From positions 1 to 38,902 of the forward strand of contig JAMOSE010000140.1 in assembly GCA_027063215.1 (NCBI GenBank): 38,902 nucleotides of DNA, given 5' to 3'. Shown here piece by piece: positions 1 through 8,190 of the stretch. The notes under the pieces were generated by a model. The model saw only the letters and a list, made by a program, of their open reading frames with translations, was not told where the DNA came from and did not search any database. The stretch comes from Sulfurimonas sp. Its GTDB lineage: Bacteria > Campylobacterota > Campylobacteria > Campylobacterales > Sulfurimonadaceae. How positions within the stretch are numbered: the first letter of the stretch is position 1; each line of letters opens with the position of its first letter. The position numbers and the translations under genes were made by a program.

Positions 1-542
1 GCTTCAAGACGCTCATGGATCTCCACTTTGTCTTCTTGAGCTTTATTATCCATTGCATAGAGCATAGAGTGCCCTGTACCATCTGATGTATAACAGGTTC
101 TCCACTTTTTTGTACCACCAAAATCACGTGCGGTAATAAGACCATGTGCCTCTTCTTTTTCTGTAATAGTCACTTTTTTGGCATTAATAATGGCTGTTCT
201 GTCACCCTTTTTAACTCTTGTCCATGGCACGCCCCAGTAAGCCAGTTCCCGTATAGCTTTTGGTGCACAGTGTGTAAACATACGTGCTACAACCTGATCA
301 GCACCCCAGTCACTTCCCTTGATAGTATCAGAAAAGTGGACATCTTCATTATCACCTTCACCCATCTTTGAGTTTGCCAAAGATGCCTGCATACCACCCT
401 GAGCTGCGGCAGAGTGACTTCTTTTTGGCGGTACAAGTGTTAAAACTATGGCATCATGCCCCCGCTCTTTTACACCAGTTGCCACACGCAATCCGGCAAG
501 CCCGCCACCAATGATCAGTACATCTGTATAGATTATATTCAT
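1..542 (-). CDS. frdA: Fumarate reductase flavoprotein subunit, N-terminal 180 residues (cut by window edge)
   Basis: Catalytic FAD subunit of quinol:fumarate reductase, which reduces fumarate to succinate on the membrane-bound Frd complex and can serve the reductive TCA cycle. Only the N-terminus is present. It starts MNIIYTDVLIIGGGLAGL, a dinucleotide-binding fold with the GGGLAG glycine motif. Further on, RSHSAAAQGGMQ holds the histidine to which FAD is covalently attached in this family. The ATG overlaps the frdC stop codon by four bases (ATGA), so the two are translationally coupled. The order frdC-frdA on one strand is the usual one in Campylobacterota; frdB would be expected just beyond the left edge. 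An SdhA role in the succinate-oxidising direction cannot be excluded from sequence alone. Confidence 0.95.
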   Translation of the reverse strand, partial: MNIIYTDVLIIGGGLAGLRVATGVKERGHDAIVLTLVPPKRSHSAAAQGGMQASLANSKMGEGDNEDVHFSDTIKGSDWGADQVVARMFTHCAPKAIRELAYWGVPWTRVKKGDRTAIINAKKVTITEKEEAHGLITARDFGGTKKWRTCYTSDGTGHSMLYAMDNKAQEDKVEIHERLE

Positions 543-1267
543 TTTACTTCCTTTTGCAGACTTTTTTCTTGTGCATATGGAATTGAGATATCTTCATGCA
601 GCCCTATGTAGGTATATCGAGCAAGAGAAGCAAGCCCTACTAAAAGATACAGTGCTATAAAACTTCGCATTAATAGTTTAAAAAAAGCTCTTGATTTTTT
701 TGTACTCTCACCTTCCATAAAACCCCACTTTAAAGCCAAACGATACAACCCTATAAAAGCGTGCAGTACAACAGAGATCAAAAGTAAAAAGTATAAAGGT
801 CCCATAAACTGATCCACAACACGTGCAGAACTAAGATGTGGTCCTATATTTGCCGGTTGTGTCATCATAATATAGAGATGCACACTCCCTAAGAAAAACA
901 TCATAAAACCGGTTATTACCTGAATCATCCACAAAGATGTATCTTCATGTTTCATCCCTGAAATATGATTTTTCATAATTTTATACTGCTTATATGATGA
1001 TGGAAATTTTCGCATTGCTATAAAAGCGTGCAGTATAAAAACAGTAAAGATAGCAGCTGCTAAAAAAGAGATGATTCCCGGATAGCGTTCTCCAAAAAAG
1101 TAGTATCCTTCAAACATCAGAGTTACTCTGTGCATCATCTCATTGGAGATTAAGATAGAAGCTTCAAAAAGAATATGCCCCATAATAAACAGCGCTAAAA
1201 TAAGCCCTGTAGCGCTCTGCAAAAAATCAAGCCTTGCAGGTGTCTTATCGATTGCTTGTTTACGCAT
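539..1267 (-). CDS. frdC: Fumarate reductase cytochrome b subunit (di-heme)
   Basis: Membrane anchor of the fumarate reductase complex; it carries electrons from menaquinol through two b hemes to the FrdB/FrdA head. The 242-residue protein has five hydrophobic helices. His31, His80, His130 and His169 are spaced 49, 50 and 39 residues apart, exactly the spacing of the Wolinella succinogenes heme ligands His44, His93, His143 and His182. Glu53 aligns with Wolinella Glu66, needed for menaquinol oxidation. The position of Wolinella Glu180 (E-pathway proton transfer) is Val167 here. The gene follows mog by 16 bases and overlaps frdA. Family assignment is firm; the consequence of the missing glutamate is inference. 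Confidence 0.95.
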   Translation of the reverse strand: MRKQAIDKTPARLDFLQSATGLILALFIMGHILFEASILISNEMMHRVTLMFEGYYFFGERYPGIISFLAAAIFTVFILHAFIAMRKFPSSYKQYKIMKNHISGMKHEDTSLWMIQVITGFMMFFLGSVHLYIMMTQPANIGPHLSSARVVDQFMGPLYFLLLISVVLHAFIGLYRLALKWGFMEGESTKKSRAFFKLLMRSFIALYLLVGLASLARYTYIGLHEDISIPYAQEKSLQKEVK

Positions 1268-1283
1268 ACTCTTTTTCCTTTAT

Positions 1284-1817
1284 CTATTTTGCTTTTGGAC
1301 GAAATGCTTTGATTACATCCTCATTTGTTTCAATATACGGACCTTCAATCAGATCAATACAATAAGGTACAGCAGGAAAAACAGCATCTAAACACTCACG
1401 AATCGATTTTGGTTTTCCCGGAAGATTGATAATAAGAGAATTTCCACGAATGCCCGCTGTTTGACGTGAAAGAATTGCTGTCGGCACATACTGCAGACTT
1501 ACCTGACGCATAAGTTCACCAAAGCCCGGCATCATCTTGTCACAGACATTTTCTGTAGCTTCCGGTGTTACATCACGCAGTGCAGGACCTGTTCCACCAG
1601 TAGTAACTACAAGACAACACCCTGCTTCATCACAAAGCTCTTTCATAGTAGCCTCTAGAACATCTTGTTCATCAGGAATACATCTGTAAACGATCTCAAA
1701 TTCACTTTTAAGATAATCTTTCATCGTATCTTGAATCGCTACACCACTGATATCTTCATAAATACCTTTACTTGCTCTGTCACTTGCTGTTATTACGCCT
1801 ATTTTTATTGCACTCAT
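1284..1817 (-). CDS. mog: Molybdopterin adenylyltransferase
   Basis: Mog/MoaB-family enzyme that adenylylates molybdopterin before molybdate insertion during molybdenum cofactor synthesis. The 177-residue length is normal. The N-terminus IGVITASDRASKG, the central TTGGTGPALRDVTPEAT loop and LPGKPKSIRE near residue 140 are the family's substrate-binding motifs. I chose the ATG that has a GAGGAG Shine-Dalgarno nine bases upstream; an ATG four bases earlier is out of frame. It lies between bioV and frdC and may be the first gene of a mog-frdC-frdA transcript, since the 138 bases upstream contain a long inverted repeat. Fumarate reductase itself needs no molybdenum, so the link to frd is positional only. 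Confidence 0.93.
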   Translation of the reverse strand: MSAIKIGVITASDRASKGIYEDISGVAIQDTMKDYLKSEFEIVYRCIPDEQDVLEATMKELCDEAGCCLVVTTGGTGPALRDVTPEATENVCDKMMPGFGELMRQVSLQYVPTAILSRQTAGIRGNSLIINLPGKPKSIRECLDAVFPAVPYCIDLIEGPYIETNEDVIKAFRPKAK

Positions 1818-1861
1818 ACATTTTCTCCTCTATATTCATTTTCTTTATTTTTAGTTAAATA

Positions 1862-1936
1862 GTTTTTATAAAGCCATATTGGAGAGGCTCAGACCAACGG
1901 GAGGATTTGCCCTCGGAAATATGGTTTTATAAAAAC
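1862..1936 (+). other. Long inverted repeat / candidate structured RNA upstream of mog
   Basis: Two 18-base arms, 1862-1879 and 1919-1936, pair along their full length; T1880-A1918 adds a 19th pair. The only non-Watson-Crick position is G1873 with T1925: a G-U wobble in a plus-strand RNA but an A-C mismatch in a minus-strand RNA, which favours the plus strand. The apical 37 bases are G+C-rich compared with the surroundings and contain a small GAGG/CCTC hairpin (1901-1904 with 1911-1914). No U-tract follows on either strand, so it is not a textbook terminator. It fills most of the gap between bioV and mog. A 5' regulatory RNA of mog (which would need the minus strand), a small RNA, or a short mobile repeat are all possible. 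I do not recognise the family. Confidence 0.5.
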
Positions 1937-1955
1937 GGCTTAAGCACTTATATAT

Positions 1956-2477
1956 CTACTCTGTTAATAAAAAATGATTCCCATTTTTTATATAAGTCAC
2001 GGTTGCCACATCCAAAAAGAACTCTTTTGCAGCAACACTATCTACTATCTGATCCCTGCCACCAAGATAGACCTCTATCACAACACCTTTATCAACCAAA
2101 GCTTTCAGATCCTTTCTACTCCACGCATACATTAAAAGCTCTTCTAACTCTTCTAATACCGTTACAGAGTGTTCTACACTTTTACGCTCATAAGGTAAAA
2201 AACAGGCATTGATAAACTGACGCAGATACTCCTCTTCATTTTTTCTGTATGCCATTAATTGCAGACGTTTAAACTTTTCATCTTTAGTCTGAAAAAATGC
2301 AGGAGAGAAAAGCTGTAATCTATCTACTCTCTTGCCCTCTTTTAAAGCTTTTTGCACATACTCAAATGCTTTTATAGCTCCATAAGAAAATCCACATACG
2401 GTATAGTCACTTTCGTTTATAAAAGGCTTGAAAAAATCTACTTCATTACAAAGTGAAAATCCACTAAAAAACTTCAT
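1956..2477 (-). CDS. bioV: Pimeloyl-ACP methyl ester esterase, BioV type
   Basis: A compact alpha/beta hydrolase of 173 residues. It resembles the Helicobacter BioV esterase, which frees pimeloyl-ACP from its methyl ester and so ends the BioC route to the biotin precursor. Visible: an MKFFSGFSL start, nucleophile Ser31 in GFSYGAIKAFEY, a FKRLQL segment, an acid residue in GGRDQIV near residue 140 and the histidine in KNGNHFL close to the C-terminus. The start is unusual in lying so close before the nucleophile, as I recall for Helicobacter BioV. It overlaps the upstream FtsH-like gene by 14 bases and ends the aroB-led run. A different short-chain acyl esterase is the alternative. Confidence 0.75.
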   Translation of the reverse strand: MKFFSGFSLCNEVDFFKPFINESDYTVCGFSYGAIKAFEYVQKALKEGKRVDRLQLFSPAFFQTKDEKFKRLQLMAYRKNEEEYLRQFINACFLPYERKSVEHSVTVLEELEELLMYAWSRKDLKALVDKGVVIEVYLGGRDQIVDSVAAKEFFLDVATVTYIKNGNHFLLTE

Positions 2478-4119
2478 TGATATACTTCTTTACTTCTTCT
2501 TTTGTAATACTTTCTCGATCTTGTAAAATACTCTCTACACTTTTCATCACTTCTACTAGAGACTCCAAAAGCATAGTTGTCTCTTCATAAAGTCGAACAA
2601 GCAAGAGTTCTTGCTCCTCTTTAGCAACAATCAAAGCCGATCCCATTCCATACTCTTGAACCATCTTTCGTGTGATCTCTTTTGCCTCATCAAGATCATT
2701 TTTAGCACTGCTTGCATGTTCTTTATACTTCATATCACAGGCAACACTTCCGGCAATGAGCATTTTTACACGTGCTTCTAACTCCTGCTTGATAAAAGGC
2801 TCATCTGTAGCAGGTGTCAATTTTTCATTGGAGAGCATCAGTTTCTCAAACGACAGATCATAATATGTTGCAACAATCACCTTCCCTGCTTGATATGTAA
2901 TACGGTATGCCTTCTGTTTATCATTAAGCATTTTAAGCTTTTTCTTGCCAAACATCACTTTGTCTTTTACCTGATAAAAATGATCCAGTGTTACATGAAA
3001 ATCATTTTGTCTCAAGGCCAAAAGGGCTGCTTCATTTACTAATGTTGCCAAAGCTGCACCATTAAAACCGACGGTCATATTGGCAACTACTGAGACATCA
3101 AGCTCATGTGGTACTTTGGAGAGATACTTCATCAAAATAGCTTCACGCTCCCGCTTTGTAGGAAGCTCAACAAAAACACGTCTGTCAAAACGACCTGCTC
3201 GAAGCAGTGCCGGATCGAGAACATCTATCTTGTTTGTTGCAGCTACTACTATCACTCCACTAGAGCCTTCAAATCCATCCATTTCGGTAAGGAGTTGATT
3301 GAGCGTAGCTTCTCTCTCATCATTACGCTGTCCGTCACGTTTTTTCCCTACAGCATCGATCTCATCTATAAAGATGATAGAGGGTGCATTCTTCTTTGCC
3401 GCTGCAAAGAGTTCATGCACACGTTTGGCACCCATTCCTACATAGATCTGTACAAAAGAAGCACCACTTTGATAGTAAAAAGGAACATCTGCCGCATTGG
3501 CAACTGCTTTTGCTATCATCGTCTTACCTACACCCGGTGGTCCTACAAGTAAAACACCTCGTGGCATACGGGCACCAAAGTTTTTATAACGCTTTGGATT
3601 TTTCATAAAGTCTATGATCTCTTCAAGCTCAATTTTTACATCACTGATACCACCAATATCATCAAAACTGACATTACTCTTTATCGCTTCAATAGGCGTA
3701 TTCATACTTAATGGTACACTACTGTTTTTATTAGAACTATTTGTATACTCTACCTGTCTAAAGAAACCTCTATTTTGTAAAAATTTAAACACCAACGATC
3801 CAATACCCAAAAGCAAGACAAGACAGAGTATATAAATAATAATAGTATTTGATTCTTTCCCGACTACAACCTTATAATCAACAAACATTTTCGGCGTTAC
3901 TTGTGAAGATGCAATCTTATAGTAAGCATTATCAGTTTTTAAGTAAACATACTCTTTTGTAACAATAACTTTCTTAACCTCTTTGTTTTTCAGTAAAGCA
4001 TTTGCCTGATGGAGTGTAATTGCATCTGCATTATCACGCAGTATTGCAAAGAGAACAAGTACAATAATTAAAAATGCAGAAACAACAAGAATAATTCTGT
4101 TCGCCTTAGATAATGGCAT
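2464..4119 (-). CDS. FtsH-like membrane AAA+ protein with degenerate protease site
   Basis: FtsH paralogue of 551 residues, about 90 shorter than usual. Order: transmembrane helix (about 8-27), short periplasmic domain, second helix (about 93-113), AAA+ domain with Walker A GPPGVGKT (193-200), Walker B IIFIDEID and second-region motif RAGRFDRR, then the M41-type helical region. The zinc motif HEAGH is YQAGK at 409-413, so both histidine ligands and the catalytic glutamate are gone. The third-ligand region (SAKNDLDEA) and the EYGM motif remain. It should therefore hydrolyse ATP and remodel or unfold membrane proteins without cutting them; that is inference. It overlaps mtaB and bioV by 14 bases each. 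As I recall, an FtsH-like gene also follows aroB, an MscS-like gene and mtaB in H. pylori. Confidence 0.9.
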   Translation of the reverse strand: MPLSKANRIILVVSAFLIIVLVLFAILRDNADAITLHQANALLKNKEVKKVIVTKEYVYLKTDNAYYKIASSQVTPKMFVDYKVVVGKESNTIIIYILCLVLLLGIGSLVFKFLQNRGFFRQVEYTNSSNKNSSVPLSMNTPIEAIKSNVSFDDIGGISDVKIELEEIIDFMKNPKRYKNFGARMPRGVLLVGPPGVGKTMIAKAVANAADVPFYYQSGASFVQIYVGMGAKRVHELFAAAKKNAPSIIFIDEIDAVGKKRDGQRNDEREATLNQLLTEMDGFEGSSGVIVVAATNKIDVLDPALLRAGRFDRRVFVELPTKREREAILMKYLSKVPHELDVSVVANMTVGFNGAALATLVNEAALLALRQNDFHVTLDHFYQVKDKVMFGKKKLKMLNDKQKAYRITYQAGKVIVATYYDLSFEKLMLSNEKLTPATDEPFIKQELEARVKMLIAGSVACDMKYKEHASSAKNDLDEAKEITRKMVQEYGMGSALIVAKEEQELLLVRLYEETTMLLESLVEVMKSVESILQDRESITKEEVKKYINEVF

Positions 4120-5356
4120 AATTATGCTCCTTTTTTACTTCATACTTTGAAATGTTCACCCAGTTTCCAAGAAGATCTTCATCTGATTTTATCACTATTT
4201 TATTAAAATGTTGATCCAATCCGTGATAAAAACCACTTTTATAAGACTCCACCAACACTTCCAACTCTCCGTCAAAAGCCTTTCTAAAAGTATAGTTTTT
4301 TTCCTCTACCAAAGCCTCTATCTCATGCAAACGCTCTTTTGCTACTTTACCATTGACTTCCGGTTTCATTACAGCAGCCGGTGTTCCATCTCGTTTTGAG
4401 TAGGTAAACGCATGCAGATGTGTAAGAGGCAATACTTTTGCATTCTCCATCGCTTCTTGCCACAGTTCTTGACTCTCACCCGGAAAACCGGTAATAAAAT
4501 CTGTTCCTATAGCATAGCCTTTCTCAGCCAAAAACTCAAAAAGCTCTCTGTCTTGCTTATAGACATTACGACGATTCATAAGTTTGAGCATTTTAGGAGA
4601 TGTGTGCTGCAAGGCAATATGCATATGCTTCTCCATCCATGGCTCATCAAGGATCTCTTTAAACGCATCACCGATCTGAATCGGCTCTACACTCCCCAAG
4701 CGAATACGACGTACGCCACGGATAAGAGACATCTTTTTCATCAGCTGTGCCAGTGATGTTTGTGTATCTTGACCGTATGATCCGACATTGGTTCCTGTTA
4801 AAATAAACTCACCAAATCCATTAGAAGCCAATCGTCTTACCTGCTCTAAAATTCTCTGCTCCTCCATACTGCGGGCATCTCCACGCACAAAAGGAATAAT
4901 ACAGTAAGAACAACGAAAGCTACACCCCTCTTGAATTTTAATAAAAGCTCTGCTTTTGCCTACAAATTCATCAACAAGCATCTTATCAATGTGATTGAGA
5001 TCTCCCTTTTCATAAAAAGGCTTCTCTTTTTGTAAAAGGCGATCTATTTTCTCTTTTTCACTCTGTCCAAAAACACCATGAACACGCCCCTCTTTTAAAA
5101 GAGACTCCCCTTTTGTATGTGCACCACAACCGGTTAAAAAAAGCTTTTTTTCACTCCCTCTTTTTTCCAGTTGAGAAATGTATGATCGCACATGTGTATC
5201 TGCACCGTTTGTTACTGTACAGGAGTTAATCACTACAACATCAGCCTCTGCTTCATTTTCTGTAATATCATACTCTTTAAGCGAACTCATCATAACTTGT
5301 GAATCATAAAGATTTGTACGGCATCCAAATGTTTTAAAATATACTTTTTTTTTCAT
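4106..5356 (-). CDS. mtaB: tRNA t6A37 methylthiotransferase
   Basis: Radical-SAM methylthiotransferase that converts t6A37 to ms2t6A37 in ANN-decoding tRNAs. The N-terminal UPF0004 domain has the three cluster cysteines in GCRTN, NSCTVT and GCGAH. The radical-SAM cluster motif is CSFRCSYC near residue 145, followed by IIPFVRG and GTNVGSYGQD. A short C-terminal TRAM-like portion follows. The KTFGCRTN start and the CTVTNGAD segment fit MtaB rather than MiaB or RimO. Length (416 residues) is normal. The ATG immediately follows the TAA of the MscS gene, with no spacer, and the end overlaps the FtsH-like gene by 14 bases. Confidence 0.92.
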   Translation of the reverse strand: MKKKVYFKTFGCRTNLYDSQVMMSSLKEYDITENEAEADVVVINSCTVTNGADTHVRSYISQLEKRGSEKKLFLTGCGAHTKGESLLKEGRVHGVFGQSEKEKIDRLLQKEKPFYEKGDLNHIDKMLVDEFVGKSRAFIKIQEGCSFRCSYCIIPFVRGDARSMEEQRILEQVRRLASNGFGEFILTGTNVGSYGQDTQTSLAQLMKKMSLIRGVRRIRLGSVEPIQIGDAFKEILDEPWMEKHMHIALQHTSPKMLKLMNRRNVYKQDRELFEFLAEKGYAIGTDFITGFPGESQELWQEAMENAKVLPLTHLHAFTYSKRDGTPAAVMKPEVNGKVAKERLHEIEALVEEKNYTFRKAFDGELEVLVESYKSGFYHGLDQHFNKIVIKSDEDLLGNWVNISKYEVKKEHNYAII

Positions 5357-7081
5357 TTATACCAGCTCATTATTATGTGCAACAGGTGCATCACTCTGCA
5401 TATCGATATTGAGTTTTTGTGTAGGGTATGCAATGGTGATATCATCTTCTGCTTTAAAAGCATCTATAATCTCTGTAGAGATTACACTTCTTAGTGTTAA
5501 AGTTCCATAAGCATTTGTCAAATACCACGCTTCAATATCAAGACCGTATGGTTCTATAAAAGAATAAATTCTCGGTTCTACATTGGTATTTTTCAAAGAG
5601 TAGTGCTGACGCAGTTTATTTAACTGTTTTCTTGTAATATCTGTATAGCCTTTTGAATACTTTTTCGTTATCTCTTTGACCAAATGCATTGCTTTTTTAT
5701 GGTTTGAATCAAAAGTAATTGTGATCTTTACACCATCCCATACTGTTTTTAGTGAATGGTGTGTATAGTTGGCAATCATACGCGTAAAAATATAGTTATT
5801 TGGGACAAAGATAATACGCCCTGCACGACGATTTTGCATGATAGAAGTCAGTGTAATATCTTCTAAAATAGTAATACGAAGCAAGGAAATATCTAAAACA
5901 TCTCCGACATATTTCATACCATCCATATCAACACGAATTCTATCCCCTACATGAATACTGCCACCAAATACAATAACAAGCCAACCCAAAATGGACATAA
6001 ACCAATCTTTCATCGCAATAGCAATACCCGCAGATGCAAATCCTAAGATAGTAACAAGGTAGCTTACATTATCTATATAATTAAAAAAGAGAATAAGCAA
6101 AATAATTGTAAAGTTTGTAAAGGTAATAATCTTGTTTGCCATATAGAAGCGTTCATTATCTGTTATATACTTTTTAACAATAAGTTTTAATAAGAAAAAA
6201 ATCAAAAATACAAATAAAACAGCTATACCAATTCGTGCAAGTCTGTAGATCTGCTTTTGAATTCCTTTATTAATACTGATCTTTGCAATCTCAAGACGTT
6301 TTTGATAAACATCCAGTGTTACATTCATTGTATCAAGTGCTCGCTCAAAACGTTCTAATTCCGTCTGTTTTGTCTTAATCTCTTTTTTATATTTTTGTGG
6401 ATTTAATTCTGCTAATTTTTTATAAAGCTCAAGTTCTTTTCGAAGAAGAATTATCAGTGTATTAAGATTTTCTTTTCGTTTCTTATAATCTTCAAAGTTT
6501 GCATCAATTGTTTTTACAAGCGAAAGTCCTGTAAAAATTTCAAAAGGATTTGCGATAGTTGGAACTTCATCAATTTTCGGAGGGGTGATCAATTTGGAAA
6601 AAGGCGCACTACTGTCACCTTTGAGTTTATTAATCTGTGATGTCAAGATACTCTCTTTTGACATCAATCCCGTCAATTCATCCATATCACTCGGGGTTTT
6701 GGCATTTTTTGAAAGCCATTTAATTCGTTTTTTGATTGTATCAAGATTTCGTTTTACTTCTAAAGATGTAAGATACGATGCATAACTTTTAATCCAAACA
6801 TTTTCATCAGAGATTTGTGATTCAAGTTGATTGAGTTGATCCACATATTGACGTATCATTCTTTGAATACGTTTTTTCTCTTTTTGGGCAGCTTCTTCAG
6901 CTAAACGAGCCGCTTTCATTTTCGCCTCTTCAGCCATTTTTGTTACATTAATATCTTCTTGTTCCTGTTGCGTTACATTTCCATCCAAAACAGTACTTTG
7001 TACAACAACGTTCTCTTCTGCCAATAAAAAAGAAGAAAAAAAGAGACAACTCAAGATATAAAATAGGAAAAGAAACTTCAT
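5357..7081 (-). CDS. MscS-family mechanosensitive channel with periplasmic coiled-coil domain
   Basis: Inner-membrane channel expected to open on osmotic down-shock. The 574-residue protein begins with a signal peptide (residues 1-21, ending around LLAEE). A long charged periplasmic part of about 260 residues follows, rich in Lys, Glu and Gln with coiled-coil character. Three hydrophobic helices follow (about 283-375), the last being the pore-lining type with ILGFASAGIAIAMKDW. The MscS beta domain comes next with VGDRIRVDMDG and FVPNNYIF, then the C-terminal alpha/beta portion. It is larger than E. coli MscS (286) but smaller than MscK. It shares one base with aroB (TAATG), so translation is probably coupled. 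The specific subfamily is uncertain. Confidence 0.9.
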   Translation of the reverse strand: MKFLFLFYILSCLFFSSFLLAEENVVVQSTVLDGNVTQQEQEDINVTKMAEEAKMKAARLAEEAAQKEKKRIQRMIRQYVDQLNQLESQISDENVWIKSYASYLTSLEVKRNLDTIKKRIKWLSKNAKTPSDMDELTGLMSKESILTSQINKLKGDSSAPFSKLITPPKIDEVPTIANPFEIFTGLSLVKTIDANFEDYKKRKENLNTLIILLRKELELYKKLAELNPQKYKKEIKTKQTELERFERALDTMNVTLDVYQKRLEIAKISINKGIQKQIYRLARIGIAVLFVFLIFFLLKLIVKKYITDNERFYMANKIITFTNFTIILLILFFNYIDNVSYLVTILGFASAGIAIAMKDWFMSILGWLVIVFGGSIHVGDRIRVDMDGMKYVGDVLDISLLRITILEDITLTSIMQNRRAGRIIFVPNNYIFTRMIANYTHHSLKTVWDGVKITITFDSNHKKAMHLVKEITKKYSKGYTDITRKQLNKLRQHYSLKNTNVEPRIYSFIEPYGLDIEAWYLTNAYGTLTLRSVISTEIIDAFKAEDDITIAYPTQKLNIDMQSDAPVAHNNELV

Positions 7082-8130
7082 TACTCTTTTCCAAAAGTCT
7101 CTAGAACAGCAAGTACTGTATCTTTGTCGACACTATCTGTGATTTTTACACCACCGATACCAACAGGTAAAATAAAAGTAATTGATGCATCTGAGCTCTT
7201 TTTATCTAAGAAAAATGCTTCATAAAAACGTTCTACATTTTCAATCGTATAGCTTGTAGGAAGCTTATACTTCTCTAAAAGCTTTTGAATACGTAAAGCT
7301 TCCTCTTCCTTCATAAGTCCAAGTTTGACTGAGAGTGCATTTGCCATTACCATTCCAATAGCAACTGCTTCACCATGCAGATACTTTTTATATGCTGTCT
7401 CATTCTCTATAACATGTCCAAAAGTGTGTCCATAATTTAAAGCAGCTCTAAGTCCATGCTCTTTTTCATCTTTTGCAACAACACCTGCTTTTGTCTCAAC
7501 TGCTTGCTTAATCGCTTCTTGCAACAAAGTCTTATCACTGAGATCAGCCTCTTCAAGATATGCAAAAAAATCTTTGTTAAATGTTACAGCCATCTTCACA
7601 ACTTCAGCTACACCCGCACCAAACTCACGTTTGGGTAAGGTTTCTAAGAAGTATGGATCTATATAAACCGCACGAGGTTGATGAAATGCACCGATAAGAT
7701 TTTTTCCGTAACTGTTATTTATCCCGGTTTTACCACCTACACTCGCATCAACTTGAGAGAGTAATGTTGTAGGAATCTGCACAAAATCAATACCACGCTG
7801 ATAAATGCTTGAAGCATATCCTGTCATATCTCCGATAACACCACCGCCAAATGCAATGAGAAGTGATTTTCTATTAAAACGGTGATTAAAGAGTGATTCC
7901 AAAATCAGATCAATAGATCCCTGATTTTTATAATTTTCCCCATCAGGTACCGTAATAATATAGAGCTCTTTTGCTCTAATCTTTGAAAGAAGGTAAGAAA
8001 GATGCAAACCTGCAACTTTTGGGTTGGTAACAATAGCTACTTTTGTATCATAGCTAAGCTCAGGAATTGTGTCTATTGTGATGTCATAAGAGTTATCAAT
8101 AACTTTTTTTAAAGAAATATTTACTTGCAT
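7081..8130 (-). CDS. aroB: 3-dehydroquinate synthase
   Basis: Second step of the shikimate pathway: closes DAHP to 3-dehydroquinate using NAD and a divalent metal. The 349 residues contain the family signatures VPDGENYKN, FGGGVIGDMTGYAS, PTTLLSQVDASVGGKTGIN and the metal-binding histidines in LNYGHTFGHVIE and HGEAVAIGM. It is the promoter-proximal gene of a run of five that continues through the MscS channel, mtaB, the FtsH-like gene and bioV. The 60 bases before the ATG are A+T-rich with TATTAT-like hexamers around 8146-8163 (minus strand) that could act as a -10 box. Nothing unusual in the protein. Confidence 0.97.
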   Translation of the reverse strand: MQVNISLKKVIDNSYDITIDTIPELSYDTKVAIVTNPKVAGLHLSYLLSKIRAKELYIITVPDGENYKNQGSIDLILESLFNHRFNRKSLLIAFGGGVIGDMTGYASSIYQRGIDFVQIPTTLLSQVDASVGGKTGINNSYGKNLIGAFHQPRAVYIDPYFLETLPKREFGAGVAEVVKMAVTFNKDFFAYLEEADLSDKTLLQEAIKQAVETKAGVVAKDEKEHGLRAALNYGHTFGHVIENETAYKKYLHGEAVAIGMVMANALSVKLGLMKEEEALRIQKLLEKYKLPTSYTIENVERFYEAFFLDKKSSDASITFILPVGIGGVKITDSVDKDTVLAVLETFGKE

Positions 8131-8190
8131 TATCTGTCCAAAAATATAATATGATAGATAATACTTAAAATTTGCTAAAAAGCTGCTAAA

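Noticed and set aside
144..371. 75-codon frame on the plus strand opposite frdA.
   Set aside because: Antisense to the FAD-binding region of frdA; no independent support.
1862..1936. Molybdenum-cofactor riboswitch for mog.
   Set aside because: Position fits, but I cannot match the known consensus, and the wobble pair argues for the other strand; not claimed as a feature.
3106..3552. 148-codon open frame on the plus strand inside the FtsH-like gene.
   Set aside because: Antisense to the conserved AAA+ domain, with no start signal or recognisable motif.
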